From Dicaeum eximium (taxonomy: Eukaryota > Chordata > Aves > Passeriformes > Dicaeidae): a DNA stretch of 64,000 nucleotides. The translations under genes were made by a program, and so were the position numbers. Location of the stretch: positions 744,001-808,000 of the forward strand of contig VWZP01007937.1 in NCBI GenBank assembly GCA_013396995.1. The letters are read 5' to 3'. Below the pieces are notes generated by a model, which saw only the letters and a list, made by a program, of their open reading frames with translations, had not been told where the DNA came from and did no database searches. Below are positions 1 to 14,100 of this stretch, piece by piece (the stretch's first letter is position 1; each line of letters opens with the position of its first letter).

Positions 1-2983
1 AGTATTTCAAATGGGAGGCCATCTCACTCCAAGGTTTTCTCTTTCTGAATCCACATACCCATCCTGGAAAATACCAACTGATGTTTCACTAATGCCATTA
101 AACTGTGCTTTTAAAAGAAATGAGAAACCAGTGGTCTTTCTACATATTTCCTTTGTTTTGTGTTTGCATGTAAGTAAAGAAATAATCCAAGATAATTTCT
201 TTTTTTTCATTTTCTTTTTTTTTTTTAAAAAAAAGATTTTAGGTGAAAAATCTCTTTATTGAGCTATGGAAGAACATTTAAATTTCTGAGTGTCAGCTGT
301 TAGAAAAGTGAGATCTGACAACTGAATTAAGAATTAAACAGAAGGGGCTTGGGCAGAGTTACTGTCCTGAGGAGCCCTGTTTCCACATTGGGGTGTATCT
401 GGAAACTCAACATATTTTATTTTCTCCATGATTAAAAGTAAAGGTTTTTTGGGATGTCCGACGATACTGAGTAAAGAAGACCCAAGGACAGGTATATTTT
501 TATGATTTGGACAGCTACCTAAGAGAGAGATTTAGGTAAAAAGAACTCAATTTGGTAAAAGTTATTGTTCTTGCCTGTTTACAGTCATTCATCCAGAGGT
601 AAAAGTATTCTGCTTCCCCTGGTCAATACTTTGGCTGAAACAGTTCATACAGAGATTCAAACAACACTTTGCAAACTAAAGTGAATATTATAATTTTTTT
701 TCAAATATTAGAGATAATTTTAAGGAATTAATTACATATATGACAACTTCTTATTTCTGTTCCATAATGTTGACTGTAGTCTAGAAGGATATTACTTACA
801 AATTTAAAAAAAATTTCTTAATAAAGCCTGCAGAGAGTGGAAACTCTTCTAGGATAAAAGGAAAGCTATTTTCAAAAGTCGTAGGTAGCAGTTTGCAAAT
901 GTGCAATTAAAATTCTGGCTCTTCCCTAATTATGGAACACTTAAGTTAAATGGTCTTAATAGATATATAATGATGGCCTTTTAAACCTATAGTTACTTAT
1001 AATCTAAAGTGATTCCTACTTTAGTTTTAAAAGCTTCCATTAAGTGCTTATAATGATGTTTATGTAATTTAGCAAGACATTTAACGAGTGTTTTATAAAA
1101 CGAAACAACAATTATTACCAAAAACAAATGTTAAGCATATAGGTTAACATACTATGAATGTGAATTAGCTTTTTCAGATTAAACAGTGAAACTTTTACTT
1201 AAAATCTATTGGAATGAATGTAGATTAAAATGTTATATAAAATGAGGAAATTTTAAGGATGCTTTAAAGGATAAAAAATTGTTTAATGCAATTTTTTATT
1301 AGGTTATCTATTGAAAGGCTGATCAAGCTGCAGAAAACTTGTAAAGAAATCTCTATTAAAAATGTGTATTTTTCTAAAAATAATTCTGTTCTATTGATGA
1401 ATGTGGTCCTTAACTCTGTGAACCTCTTGGATATTTCCATATAATTATAGAATTCTGAATTCCTGAAATTTAACTACATTTTATTATAACTTGTAATATT
1501 CTCAAGGCTACATAAGTATTTTAAAGTTAATAGAAATGCCCAGGTAGAGGACACTTATACCATTTCATCAGAATCAATGTTGATCATGTCAATAAGCAGC
1601 ATATGATATACAGAATACCATCTTATGTTTCAGTCCTGTGCTACAGATGTTGTTGTTTCTTTTCCTCCTGCCCATACGTTGGCCCCAAAAAATAATTTGA
1701 AATCAGCATGTTTAAAAATATCTGTGAAGAATTAGGCCATTTTCTTCCAGATATATCTAAAATCATGATGTTTTATTTAAAAATAAGCCAGTAAAACTTT
1801 ACTGGAAAAAACTACTTGAGCAAAAACGTTTCTCTGAGGGAAACATATTTTTCAGTGAAATCATCTAAGGATAAATCAGCACATCTACTACATCATCCGT
1901 GGAACATATGTTAAACCAACTTATTTTTACAACCCTTCACTTAGGTACTTTCTTAATAATGTAAGTATGATAATTGATTTGTTTGATGTTTGCATTGATA
2001 TTACATGTGAGTTGTTTTCCATCTAAAAGTTCTGAAAATGCAACTATCTTCATTCGTGGAAAATTTGAATGTGTTTAAATTTATCATGAGATAAACAATA
2101 TGTTTAACAAGTTTTGGTTTTACCACTTTGATTTATTTTTAATAACACAGCATGAGAAAAGACTGAAATAACATGATCATTGCTTATTGTCACTAAGCAC
2201 ACCAGGTAACTTTCTGCTTCCATTGAAGTAAAAGCCCTTCTAAAACTCTGAATTCTATTTCAGACTTTACCTTATGTCTTGGAGAAAGTCCTTTCAATAC
2301 CCATCCTGATTTGTGAAAATCTGATGTATAACAAAGGAAGACAGAGCTGATACTTCATAACTTTTAAGAAGTTTTGACATATATATTTTAAAATAATATG
2401 GCCACAAAGCAGGGATAGATGATATTGACTCACCTACTGACAAATAAAATACCATGGATCTAGATTTATGTTTGATTTATGTCATAACCAGAGTGATGAG
2501 AGGACTGGATCCGATGGTTTGATGCTGAAAGTTTACTCTCATCTTTGGAGAAAATGTGGGAGAGAAAATAAAACCGATATAGGAATTATATTGACAATAA
2601 AAAGCATTTATGTGATTGAGAGAGAAAACTGTGATGAAGAAACTAGAAGTGACAGATAAAAATAATAAACATTTAAGATAAATAACAGCTCTATGATGCA
2701 CTTTTTACCTATTGAGTTTATACCCTAAGAAAGAATCTGACCATGGTGTTGATGGAAAAAAAATGACACTTTGGGCACTGAATGCTACATCATGCTACAA
2801 AAAAATTATCACATTAAATCCTAATATATCATTGGACAGCACCCATCATATCATTAGTTAAACAAACAAGTCTACATAAAAATAAATTTTTGTTAAAAGT
2901 ATGATTTTTTTAAGGAATTAAGAAAAGACCAGATCATACTCCTAAAATACAATGCAGTTTTGCCTTGGTTACAAGTTTGGGTG
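1..2983. other. AT-rich non-coding stretch, no gene or transposon recognised
   Basis: No coding exon, RNA gene or mobile element is recognisable. Open frames are under 85 codons and have no domain signature. The only structured segment is a homopolymer junction at 215-234, where 12 T are followed directly by 8 A. The rest is ordinary AT-rich DNA with very few CpG, typical of avian intergenic or intronic sequence. Confidence 0.6.
196..234. repeat. Poly-T/poly-A low-complexity tract
   Basis: A T-rich run with two interruptions ends in 12 T (215-226) followed directly by 8 A (227-234), giving a T8A8 self-complementary core. It may be a decayed homopolymer or the tail of an unrecognised retroelement; nothing beside it supports the latter. 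Confidence 0.7.
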
Positions 2984-3054
2984 GTTTTTTTGTTTGTTTG
3001 TTTGGGTTTTTTGTGGGGTTTTTTGTTTGATGTTTGTTTGTTTGTTTGTTTTTT
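2984..3054. repeat. (TTTG)n-rich low-complexity tract
   Basis: T and G make up almost the whole tract, with blocks of pure TTTG tetramers at both ends and GGGG/TTTTTT interruptions in the middle. The minus-strand reading (AAAC-rich) gives a lysine/threonine-rich open frame that is a composition artefact. Similar tracts occur at 7.4, 11.1 and 47.7 kb. Confidence 0.85.
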
Positions 3055-6000
3055 AATTGAAGACTCAGAAACGGATTTTTTTTCCTTCAAGAATTAAAAA
3101 CATTGAGGACCTTGAAACAACTGACAAAAAAATTTTTTTAAACATTCTAATGCCAATAAATTAGCTAAGACACAATTTACACCAAGGCATATTCTATCTG
3201 GCTGCTCTATTCCAATTGTTAACTTGATAATCATATTTTTTAGCTAATAAAATCTAAATTGGTATGGAGAACTGTAAAAACAAGACACCATTGCACACTT
3301 AAAACTAGTTTAAACAATAAAGTACTTAATTATGAGGATGCCCACAGTTCCTAACAAGTGTGTTAAGGCAGAATAATTAGGAAATGTTGGCCTATGAGGA
3401 GTGTGGGTGACCTGGTTTCCAGAAGAGACTATCAATGTACCATTAATATGGTTGACAGTTCCTGAAGGAAGCCTTCAGGGCTATATCCTACCACTTAGTT
3501 TTTATTTTAAGCATTAGATTTTCCATTCCTCCACATATTCTCAGGAGCAGGAAGGAAGGCAAAGGCTGACTCAGTTCTGACCTCTCTTCTGGTTCCCACA
3601 ACATCCTCAGCACCTCTTGACTCTAATGTCAATTTAACACTGACATTTCAGTGAAAAGGACTCTTTCTTTTTGCTTGATGTGTAATACATTTTGCGTTGT
3701 TCTAGGAAGAAATATAATATGTCTCCTGTTTAACAATTTCTATGCCAAGGACATTATAGCTGGACATATAAAGAATCCCTCCAATTCCATCTATTTGGTA
3801 CTAATAAAAATGTGTTTGTCGCATCCTCTTGCATGCTTTTTTTTTTTTTTAAGGGGTAATTAAAAACATGATTACTGTGGGTAATTGTTCTTTCTTTCAA
3901 GAAAAATAAATGTGCATGGAGAGATGCTTTTTTTTGGATAAATTTTTTCTCATTCATGAACTATATATGTGTAAAATGGAATGCTGAAATGGATCAGCTG
4001 AAGCATCAGCTGAAGATCTAACTAAAAAGCAATGCATATCCTACTTTATGGTGGAACATGTCCAACAAACCCCAGTGGAAGATGTATTATATTTGGAGGA
4101 AAAGGAAAGAATCAACACTTAGCAGGCTGGGAAGACCTTATAATTACAGCTAATTTCTTCAGAATTATTAACTAATGAAAAATAAACCTATGTGTTATCT
4201 TTAAGTGAAATTAAATAGTCTCCCAAGAAATAATAAACTGAATAAATATTGTTCATTTGCAAACTAGCATTTCTGAGGCAATTGGCCTCACCCATTAAGC
4301 ATGTTGCTCATCACAATCTCCTGACTGAGCTTCATTTAATTTCATTATATATAGCATTTTGATTTTACCAGTGCATTTTCAGTACTATACAATACTTTCA
4401 GTATACTGAACATACTATACTTTTAGAATTATACAATATTCCCTGTGAAAACAAGAAGACATTGTTTGAAACTGCTGTATGCTGAGTGGTTATTATTGAC
4501 TTGAAAAAAACTCTGACTATAACTAATACAATATTTTTGTGACCACTTAAATACAGGGAATCACTATTTATTGAGAGAAATTTAATATTACATGCATTAT
4601 TTTTGATTATTATGTTTTTAAAAATTTCTTTATAAGAAATTTTTATCATATAATGAAATTTAATTAAATGTAGAAGTGTAAACAATATTATCATTGAGTT
4701 CATTCTGAGAAATAAAATTTACATAGCTGGGCTATGTAGGCTTTTATCTGCAGTGAGAACCTGGTTTGGCTTAAAGGTTTTTGAATAAAATATTTGGATC
4801 TGTTTCATGGAATTAATAAAATATTATGTAATTTTAACATAAATATGAAGAAATAAATGAAATTAGAGCGCTTGTTTACCAGGCATTTCCTGACTTTACT
4901 AAGCTGTTTCTTTTGGCTGCCTTTGGTAGATAAATTGATGGAAAGCATCAGAACCCGTGCTAGAATCCAGATTTTCCATATCAGCTGTTCACAGCTTTTT
5001 CTAATCAAGGCATGGATTATTTACACAGTTGTCTATAGGAAAGCACGACCAAACTCAAGCAGAAGCATTAATGACTGATACAACCCCAATTCTCCTTCCT
5101 TTTTGTCCCTCTCAGGCTTGGATAATTGTTACTTTTCTTTCCATAAAACCTGTGCCTGTGTGCTCTTTTTGCCAAGGCAGAGGCATCTCACACCTGTCAA
5201 ATTTCCTGAGGGACTGAGGTGAGTTGAATGTAACTGCTTTAACCTTAGTGCCAGTAAAAACCTTTAGACTGAAAACTCTGGATCTTGTTTTGAGAGTTCA
5301 ACGTTGGGATACACTCATCTTTCCAATCTGGGCATTTATCTTGTGTTAATTCCAGCTGAAGAGAATGGTGAACTGGGAAAATTTGAAAAAAATGAAAGAG
5401 TGCAGCCTGCATTTGTACTGCTTCAAATTCCTTCCAAGTAGTCAAGGAGCCTCCCTGACCTTAAGTGTTTTCTGTAACATCCCTGTGTTTGGCAGAATTC
5501 CTCCCCTCTGTCATACCCCAGAGGAAGTTTTGCAGAAAAAAAAACCCAAAATACTAATGCATAAATAAGAGCATGAGAAAACCTCTGTAGCATTGATTTT
5601 AGGTGAGCTAGTGTGCTAATGGCCAAATAGATGTCACCACAACAGCTGTCTCATGGTCAGCTGGAACAGTTTCCTTGTCCTTGCATCTGAAAGTGTTTCT
5701 CAAACACATGGAGGTGTCAGTACCGTTGGTAAGAGGAGAAAATGCAAAAGTACTGAAAGAGATCCATAATGCTCAAAGCTGTTTACTAGGTTTTATATTC
5801 AGCTATAAAGGGATTGATATAATTCCACACCATCCACCAATTCTTTTGGTTTTCTACTTCCAATTTGTAGATTACCATAAAAAAGCTTTGAATGTTTTTA
5901 CAGAAATATGAAAATTTCTTCTCAACTTATTTCAAAAGTGAGCTAATTTTAAGGTAGATACACCTTGGTAGCGTAGGCAAAGAAAACAAATCACAGTTTT

Positions 6001-7368
6001 GAACTTTGACAGTAGGGAAGAACACAGATATTCACCAGAAAAATATTGTGCTGTCATGTTCTACATGTTTTGGGGGCTGTCTGCTTTGGAGTGTAACACA
6101 GAGAGGGGTTACTGTGCGCCAAGACGAGACACACCTAAACGTCCTGAAGCATCATCTTCCCTAAAACCTGAGGTACCTTAAACTCCCCTTGTCTGTCAAG
6201 GAATTAATTTCTAAGAGTGCATTTACATTTAAAAGTCTGTTTATATATTGCAATAATGAATAAATGAATCCTTTTATCACTGGAAGAGACGGTGACCCCA
6301 GTGAAAAAAATAAACATTGTCTCTGCTTTAAGGTCAGAAAAGAAACAAGGGTCTACTTTATATCCAGGAGGCCTGGGGGTATAACTCCTAAATAAGGGAG
6401 TCCTGAAGATGTAACCCATTAAGTAGCAATATATTTATTTTATACAACTATGTTAAAAAGGGTTAGATCTATTGACAGCATAATGAGGGCATAAAGTTGA
6501 AGAGGCTTTCCCATTTATTTTGTATACTGAGCTTGAGAAAAAATACAGCTTTTGTTCTATGTCTCAAGTGCATATCTTTTAGCTTCTTCATTTGCAAAAG
6601 TACCACATCTTTAAGGAGATCCTACCTATACAACATATTTTTTTAAAGGAAGTGATATAGGAAGTCAGATTTGTTTTAGAGGTATGAGATATTGGCATAA
6701 ACAAAAGCTTGCAACAGGTAAAACTGCCTGATCATCTTGGACACTGATAGGAGAAAAAGAATGACAAGTCACTGCAACAGAAAGCAATAACTGCAATGAA
6801 ACAAAAACCCTAATATATGAAAGAAATAAATCCTGCACATCTCTCAGTTGCGTGATGCTGTAGAAACAACCAGCTTTCAAACTTTCCTTGACAGCAGGAT
6901 GGATTTGAACTCTTTCTAATATCAATATCAATTAAATTATATATTTACCATTTTTAACTGCAGCAATTTGAAGCAACCCACACAGAGTATGTGTCTGGGT
7001 CAAGAGTAACAAGATTAATTAGCAAAGCACTCAGATAGCTTCTTTCATGTCAAAAGATATAATTAAGATGGCACAGAACAATATAATTTATCCCTTGATA
7101 TATACCAAATTATTCTGATCTGCATAATTTAAATATAACATTAGGCAATATCTCGTGCTGCTAATAATAGGAGATTGTAGCTGGTATTACCTATTCATGT
7201 ATTTTCATTAAAGGCTTATTAATAATTTATAGTTCCCTTGGCTTGGGAAAATATTTACTGAATGAAAAATGTATTGTGGCCCTGCAGTTAACAGGTTGAT
7301 TGCATAGGAGCTTTCAAAAGTGGCTAAAAAGGCATTTGTCTTAATACATCTACTGAAATAAAACACAG
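3055..7368. other. Non-coding stretch with a short AT-rich hairpin
   Basis: No gene or transposon is recognisable over these 4.3 kb. A 12-bp perfect AT-rich inverted repeat with a TAT loop lies at 4619-4645. A poly-T run lies near 3838-3851. The right-hand part (about 7140-7340) has homeobox-like AATTA/TAAT cores in otherwise unique sequence and is listed as a conserved-element candidate. Confidence 0.55.
4619..4645. repeat. Perfect 12-bp inverted repeat, 3-base loop
   Basis: The arms at 4619-4630 and 4634-4645 are exact reverse complements around a TAT loop. All but one of the base pairs are A-T, so in DNA this AT-rich a palindrome of this size could arise by chance. No function is assigned. 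Confidence 0.6.
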
Positions 7369-7434
7369 GGGGTTTTTTATTGGTTTTTTTTGTTTGTTTG
7401 TTTGTTTTTTGTTTTATCTTTTTTAATTTAGTGA
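7369..7434. repeat. (TTTG)n/poly-T low-complexity tract
   Basis: Runs of T broken by single G, including four consecutive TTTG units near 7390-7406. It has the same composition and strand bias as the tracts at 2984, 11087 and 47693, in which T-rich is on the plus strand. Confidence 0.85.
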
Positions 7435-10400
7435 GTTATTCCTTCTTTGTACAAAGTTAACTACAATAACAGAACTTTTGCTCTACTCAGCATTAGTCAG
7501 AAGAACCCATCTCAATAATTTCAGGGAATTTGTGGTTTGAAAGTAGAGCCTGAAAATGACTGAGGCTTCCCAGAGGAATAGAATGAAGCACCCAAATAGA
7601 TAACGCTCCTCCCTCCCGTATTCTGCTATTCCCGCCCTTATAAAACACAGGAAACACACTGAAGACAGAACCACATATCAGACAGCAACTTCAGTGCTAC
7701 ATGAGATTTTCACAGCACAGATTCCCCAAGAGGAAATCTAACCATCTTTAAGGAATTTTTGTCCACGTGGAATTTAGATTAAAGACTGAATGTGTTTCTC
7801 CTGAGCAGCACATGTGCCAGGTAAAGAGGCATGGGATTTTATCTATGCTGATTCCAAGAATTCTAATGCTCACTTCATCTGCAGCAGTGATTAGGCTTTA
7901 TGCAACATAAGGCAGTGCTCCCAAGCTGACATGGTTGTGGAGCAGGAATTACACCTCTTATGGTCCAATTTCTCAGCACTTTCTAAATTTACTCACTGTT
8001 GCAGGTGTAATGGCCATGCTTAAGAACTGTGAAGTTAGCAAGCCTCTCTCTCTCAGGATCACTAAACTCCTAATGTGCCTTGTAGAGTGGATTTACAGGT
8101 ACATTTTCTCCCTTTGAAATTTTAGATTTTTGTCCCCGTTAATGATGGCAAGATAGACGTAGATGAGAAAAAACCCAGGGTGAAAATCCCAGATTTGGGA
8201 CAACCAGACTTCTGTGAAATCTTGTCTTCAGTACTGCATTAAGCTGCTGTGTTTCTCATTGATAAAGATCTCTTTTCTTCAACACTTGTTAAGCATATTG
8301 ACTATAATTGTACCTGAACAATTTTCTTTAAAGGCACTTAAAGCTAGTCAGAAAATCCTTTAACTTATTTTGAGCAAAAACACCCAAGTAACACAGGGAC
8401 ACGGTTAAGATTTTTATGGGCATGTCACAAGCCTTCTTATTAAAGATATGTGATTGTATGGCCAATGTCACTCCCTCAAGCATTTCTTCAAATCAATACC
8501 TTTTATTCCCTGCTAGCCTGGCTGATCAGATAGCCTGCATATCAGTCCTGACACCAGTTCCATTAGAAGATAACAGTGCATGCCACTGCAGTCCTTCAGG
8601 AGTCTCTTCTGCAACAAACCTCTCAATGTGTACAAGTCACAAGGTTATTCTGACAAGCCATGAACCACACAGAAATGGTGTATCAACTCTCTGGTGTGAA
8701 TGAAGTCAGATTTCTTCCCAACTGTCCATTACTGCATGTACTAAAAGATATATTTGCATATATGCAAAGTATAAAAATTATTTTCTTAAGATCATCTCAG
8801 GTAATGTTTTTAAAACACATTTTTACTAGAGACTGGATGGAGGAAATAAAGACACAACAGTGGTTTTTTTATTAAGCTTAGCAAAATATTACTTTGAGCA
8901 AGCCATTAAGCTATCAATTTGATACCTTGTTTTCTTTTTTAAGCTCTCTAATAACTGCCTAATTGCTTTCAGGAAAAGAATTCCATCATGAATTACATAC
9001 TATACTGAGGTTATATTAAATATTCAATATTTATTTGAGATGTATCGTAATACATAAGTGGTCTGCATGAATAAAACATTTTTTCCTTTAAGCAGAGTTT
9101 AGTAAAATAAAGAGCTAACTGTTTAAAAACCTAGAGAGCTCTAACTTCATATATAGATTTTTCCTTACATATAGAAGTTTTCTTAACTTTAAAAATGAAT
9201 GCAATGAAGTAAGAAAGAGCTCAGTTTGGAGGAAGAATCTCTTTGAAAACAGAAAGTTCTACAGAGATATGGGAAATTAACTTCATACAATGCATGCAAC
9301 AAATACAGACATAGTTTTGTTTCTCATTTTTTGCCAACATTACATTTCTTGAGCCTCCAAGAAAAGCCCCCTTCAGCTCAGCATGTGCTCCAGCCACACA
9401 GTGAACAGAGTAAGGGAAGTGATTAAAGGCCAAATCCCCAAGTATGCAGCCAGGGCATTGGCCACCACAAGCTATCTCACAGAAACAGCTTGGTGGGAGT
9501 ACACAGAAAAGCAAGTATTTATTATTTCCAGAGCACTGAGAGCCCCCAGCTGAGAACAAGATGAGCAGTTACTCAGCAGAGAGATAAAAAAGATCCCCAG
9601 GACAGTGTCTGTCACAAGAAAAGCACACAGAACAGAAGATACCTGCACTGCAGTATGGTACAAGACGTAATGCTGTCCATATTCCCCCATCCCAGTCTCA
9701 TTTCCTCATTGCTATTGCTTGGGAATAGCTTAAAAGTGTTATTAGATCTTTGATAAATAGTCTTAGATAGGTGTATTCTTGGGGATTGAGCAGGGCTGAG
9801 ACAAAGAATTCAGACAAGAATGATGAGGTTTTTGCAGCAGTTGTTTAGTTGGAAACTATTTTGCACATATGCTTGCACGGCTCCCAGTTCTGAAGAGACA
9901 TCAAGGAAAAAGTGAAGGAATTTGGGTGTACAGCTCCTTGAAGGCCTTCTGCTTGAATCATGACTTGTTTCTGACTGTGAGGAAGAACAAAAATGGGACA
10001 GATCTGTTTAATGGGCTGCCACTGTAAATTCTATGCCAACATTCTAGACATTCACTATCACTCTGACACCTCTCCTCAGTTTTTTCCTGCAGCTTTCTCA
10101 CATCATCATCTTTTAAACATTTGACATTTGACCCTTCACAGCTCCTCACCAATTTCCTTACAACACACACTGGCAGCACAAAAATGGAAGGATGAGAAAT
10201 ACTATCAAGTTTACACTACTGAAATGAAGACAAACTTTTTCTAACTAATTAGTGGTGGGAAGATATAAAGTCTCATTGAGCTTGTTTTATCAGCACAGAA
10301 AAAAAGGTGTGAAGTGGAAAGTCAAAAAGTGGCAAGAAATGTACCTGGTCAGAAGTTATTAGCACAAAATTTTGTGTAGATAGGTTGTGCAGCAGAGTCC

Positions 10401-11086
10401 TGGCATGCTCACAAACCATGCCACACTGGAACCATAAGAAAAGGAAGTCAAGAGCCAAGAGGGAGGAAGGTCTTCAGTGTCATTATGTCACGAAACATTC
10501 AGGGAGAATGGGGCCAGGGTAAATGTTTTTCTGCCTGCAGTGTGTCATTGTTTCTCTAGCCATGCTCGAGAGAGTACCTCTGCTAGGAGAAAATGAGCCA
10601 CAGGTATGTGTGTACTTCTCCTGCTGAGAGCAATGATTGCACGATGGGGACGATAAACACACAACACAAGAGGGACCTGGACACAGGGACAGCCAACAGG
10701 AAACCCTACAAAAACTTAAGATTTTTTTCTAATTATATTAAGGAGCAGAGGGATGAGTTGTAGTTATTAGAATGATGGTAAAAATACAACTCTATTACCT
10801 CAAAAAAACCCACTCAAAACCCTTTTCACCTCCTTGTGCTTTTTAGCACCAAGACTCTAATACAATTACTTGTGTAAGCTTGCTTGTTTCTTTCACGCCA
10901 TCACAACTGAAATTTAGTCAGACAAATTCCTTGCTTTTTCTTCTTGCATCAGAGATTCAGAAAAAGCAAGTGAGTGATGGAACAAGCATGGGGTGATTTT
11001 GCATAATTTTGGCAGCTCTGTAATTTTTTATCCATGTTCCCTGTTAGTGCTAAGTACTGATCCTCGTGAGAGCCCTGTGGAAATCC
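7435..11086. other. Non-coding stretch, nothing recognised
   Basis: No CR1, LTR, RNA gene or exon is recognisable. Open frames of up to 112 codons (around 9221-9559, minus strand) have no domain, signal or conserved motif that I can name, and no supporting splice or promoter context. Confidence 0.55.
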
Positions 11087-11158
11087 TTTTTTTGTTTGTT
11101 TGTTTGGTGTTTGTTTGTTTGTTTGTTTGGTTTTTTTTGTCTTTTTTCTTTTTTTGTT
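11087..11158. repeat. (TTTG)n low-complexity tract
   Basis: Almost pure T/G, with TTTG units in register over about 40 bases and then degrading into poly-T with single interruptions. The two open frames that cross it owe their phenylalanine/valine or lysine/threonine runs to this repeat. Confidence 0.88.
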
Positions 11159-14100
11159 CAGGAGATGAGGGCGCATGCCTCAAGTGATGTCATTTAACAC
11201 CAGCAGTATAGTGAAACATGACACACCTGGCCACGCAACAAATTTTATACAACCTTTTCAAGCATTTCTTTACAGAGGCAGACGATTTGTAGGTGTACAT
11301 TTGAAAAGCAAGAAATAAAAATATTGTTTGTTGATCTGTTTTATAAAAATGATGATGTGATAATTATTCACACATTTATTCTCACAAAACAAAATGGAAA
11401 GTCTTTACATTTTGCTTACAATTAGTCAGTTTGCTTTCTCCTTTGTGAAGTAAATTGAATTGTATTATTCTGAACTAAAATACAAATTCCAACCTCTGAC
11501 AGCTAATACCTATTTTGCAGATAGTACATGCTTTGGTTAAACAGATAACCCATTAAAATGCATGTTCTGGCTGAAATTAATTTGGAGTTCACTGTTGTCA
11601 TTTTTACTGAATTTACCCAATGCCTTTCATAAGTAACACACAGAAAAATCCCCCAGTGAACTGGTGTTACTCTCACTTCCTCCCTCCTAGAAGTTAAATA
11701 TTTTGCAGAGATCCTGCCTCAAGCCAACTTTTTTCTCAAAGTTTACAGGTGATTAGTTTTGAATCTTGTGATCCCATAGTACGCCAAACCTGATTTTTCC
11801 AATATGGAATAAAAGCAAACTGTCTATAAATTAAATGCAAGCTTTACTGCCCTGAGACCCAATTAGGTATTAGCAAGTACAACACAGATCCAGTCAATAG
11901 GACACAGAAGAGAGATGGTTTGCATCACTAGTTAATCAATATACACAGTTCTACAATATCCACTGGCAGGAAAAGCAACACATCATTTATGTTAGATATT
12001 CTCTGGGATTAGTCAAGTGCATTATCTTGCTTTTTACAGGTAAAGACTTCCCCCCTTCCCTTTCCTTGACCATTCAAAGCATAGTTTGTTTTTTTTTTTA
12101 AGTAAAGAGGAAAAATACATGACACAAATAACGGGCAGTCACTGCACATCATGTTTAAGAGAACAGCAAATTTCCAGAGGACTAAACAGTGTTCATTTCT
12201 GAATAAATACCTCTGATTGTTATTTGCTGCGGTAGAGAAGCTATAAAAATAAATTAAAAAAAACCCCAAAACACATGATAAGGTCTGATGCTCTGCTGAT
12301 GTATTGCAGGCTGAAGGAAAGTTAATGGTATAGTTAGCCCAAGCCTGGCTGCCTTTCTTTTCTCATTTTCTAAGCTGCAGTGTGGCATAGCCTTTAGCCA
12401 GCACAGCAACTCCTGACTGAGAATGCATTAAACTGAGCAGATGAATGGCAGCATTTTAAAGCTAATCTGATATCCTAGACATGCTTGTGGGTTTTTAAGA
12501 GTCCACATCAGATAAAAAGGACTACTGGACACTTGAGAGCTGACGTATTCTTCTGAAGAGAGGGGATGCTGAGAATTCAATTGGGCCATAGAGAATATTC
12601 TTTTAAAAAAAATCAAAAAGGGTAAATGTAGCTTTTACATCACCAAAAAGATAAAGAACAGAGATATATAAAATCAAGCCACTCAAAAAATACACTCAGC
12701 TGAAAAGACACTTGTAAATAATTGTATGGAGCAACTTAATACTGGAATAATTAATTAACTACAGACTTTCCTCAATTAAAAACTAATACCTTTTATAGAT
12801 TAGAGATAAAAAAGGAAAATTAAGCTTCAGTCCTTTCTTAGGAAAATTAGTGTGTTGCAGGCTCACTAAATTGAGGAAAGCTAACTCAAATTTCACTTTC
12901 ATATCTCATGCATACACTTTTATCCCAGATCCAGATGATAGGAAGGGTTTATATGAACTGATTGCAAAGTAGCAAATATAGTTAACACTGTGCTTTCATG
13001 TCATTATTTCTAAGCTAAAGAAAAATAGAGTTTCACTCCAGCCAGGTAATTCATCAAACAGCCCTTTTCCCTTGATCCAATGTGTGAACATTCTTTTATA
13101 GAATTAACCTAAACCCAATATTCAATGAAAGTTTTGCAAAAGCCTCAGCTAAGGTTAAATACACTCATTGTTATTTAACTGTTCCTGCATTAGAGAAAAA
13201 AATTGAGGTGTTCAGAAAAATTATGTGGGCTTGAGTTTAGTGTTTGAGCCAGCTGCTGCAGGCAGACACACACACACATTTGGAAAGATATCAAGTTGAC
13301 ATGAATGGCATTATTCTACATTTCATTTGGGGGCACAAGCCTTAGACTGGATAACCCAGTTGTAAAATTGAACATATCAAAGGGTTCTGCAATATAAAAA
13401 GTACCAGAATCAACAGCAATGTCTTCCTATTACAAGATGCATTCCCAAGGGCAAAAATGCTTCTAGCCAGTGTCTGGTAGGAAAAAAGAAACACAAATTG
13501 AAGTGTTTTCTGTATCCATGGGAATACTGTAGCTCCATATGCCTCAGGTAAAAAACCCAGACCTCTCATGACTAGCAACTCTGACTACTATATCTTATGG
13601 ATGTATTTGTTATCTTTTTCCACAATTCTTAGTTCACAGTTAATTTCCTCTGGGTTCAGAGGACAAATAAGGATGAGAACATGCTGTGCCCAGGAATGCT
13701 GCTTTCCAATTGCAGCCTTAGGAAGATGGATAACTTCCTGTGAGACGTGGCACCAGAAGTTCATTTACACCGCATTAGAGAAGGAATCTCTCATGCAGAA
13801 GTGTTGTGCTTGTATAGGAAAAGGTTTCTAAAGTTCACATGGACCCTTTGTTTTCCACATTCTACAGCAGTGATTCTACACTCCACCTCTGGGCCCAGGA
13901 CCCTGTTATTGGACTGTTATCAGTACTGAGATCTGAAATACCACTGCTGCTTAGTGCATGTTTTTTTGTAACTGTTCATATCTTGATGAACTAACAATGA
14001 GAAAGGAAGAGAAAAAATAAAGAAAAGCCCTTAACAGATGTCATAACAATTTTTCTTGATTTTATCTTATCACTTTAATAAAAGTGATTGCAAAACCAGT

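Noticed and set aside
4619..4645. 12-bp AT-rich hairpin as a regulatory structure
   Set aside because: Almost pure A+T; expected by chance in DNA of this composition.
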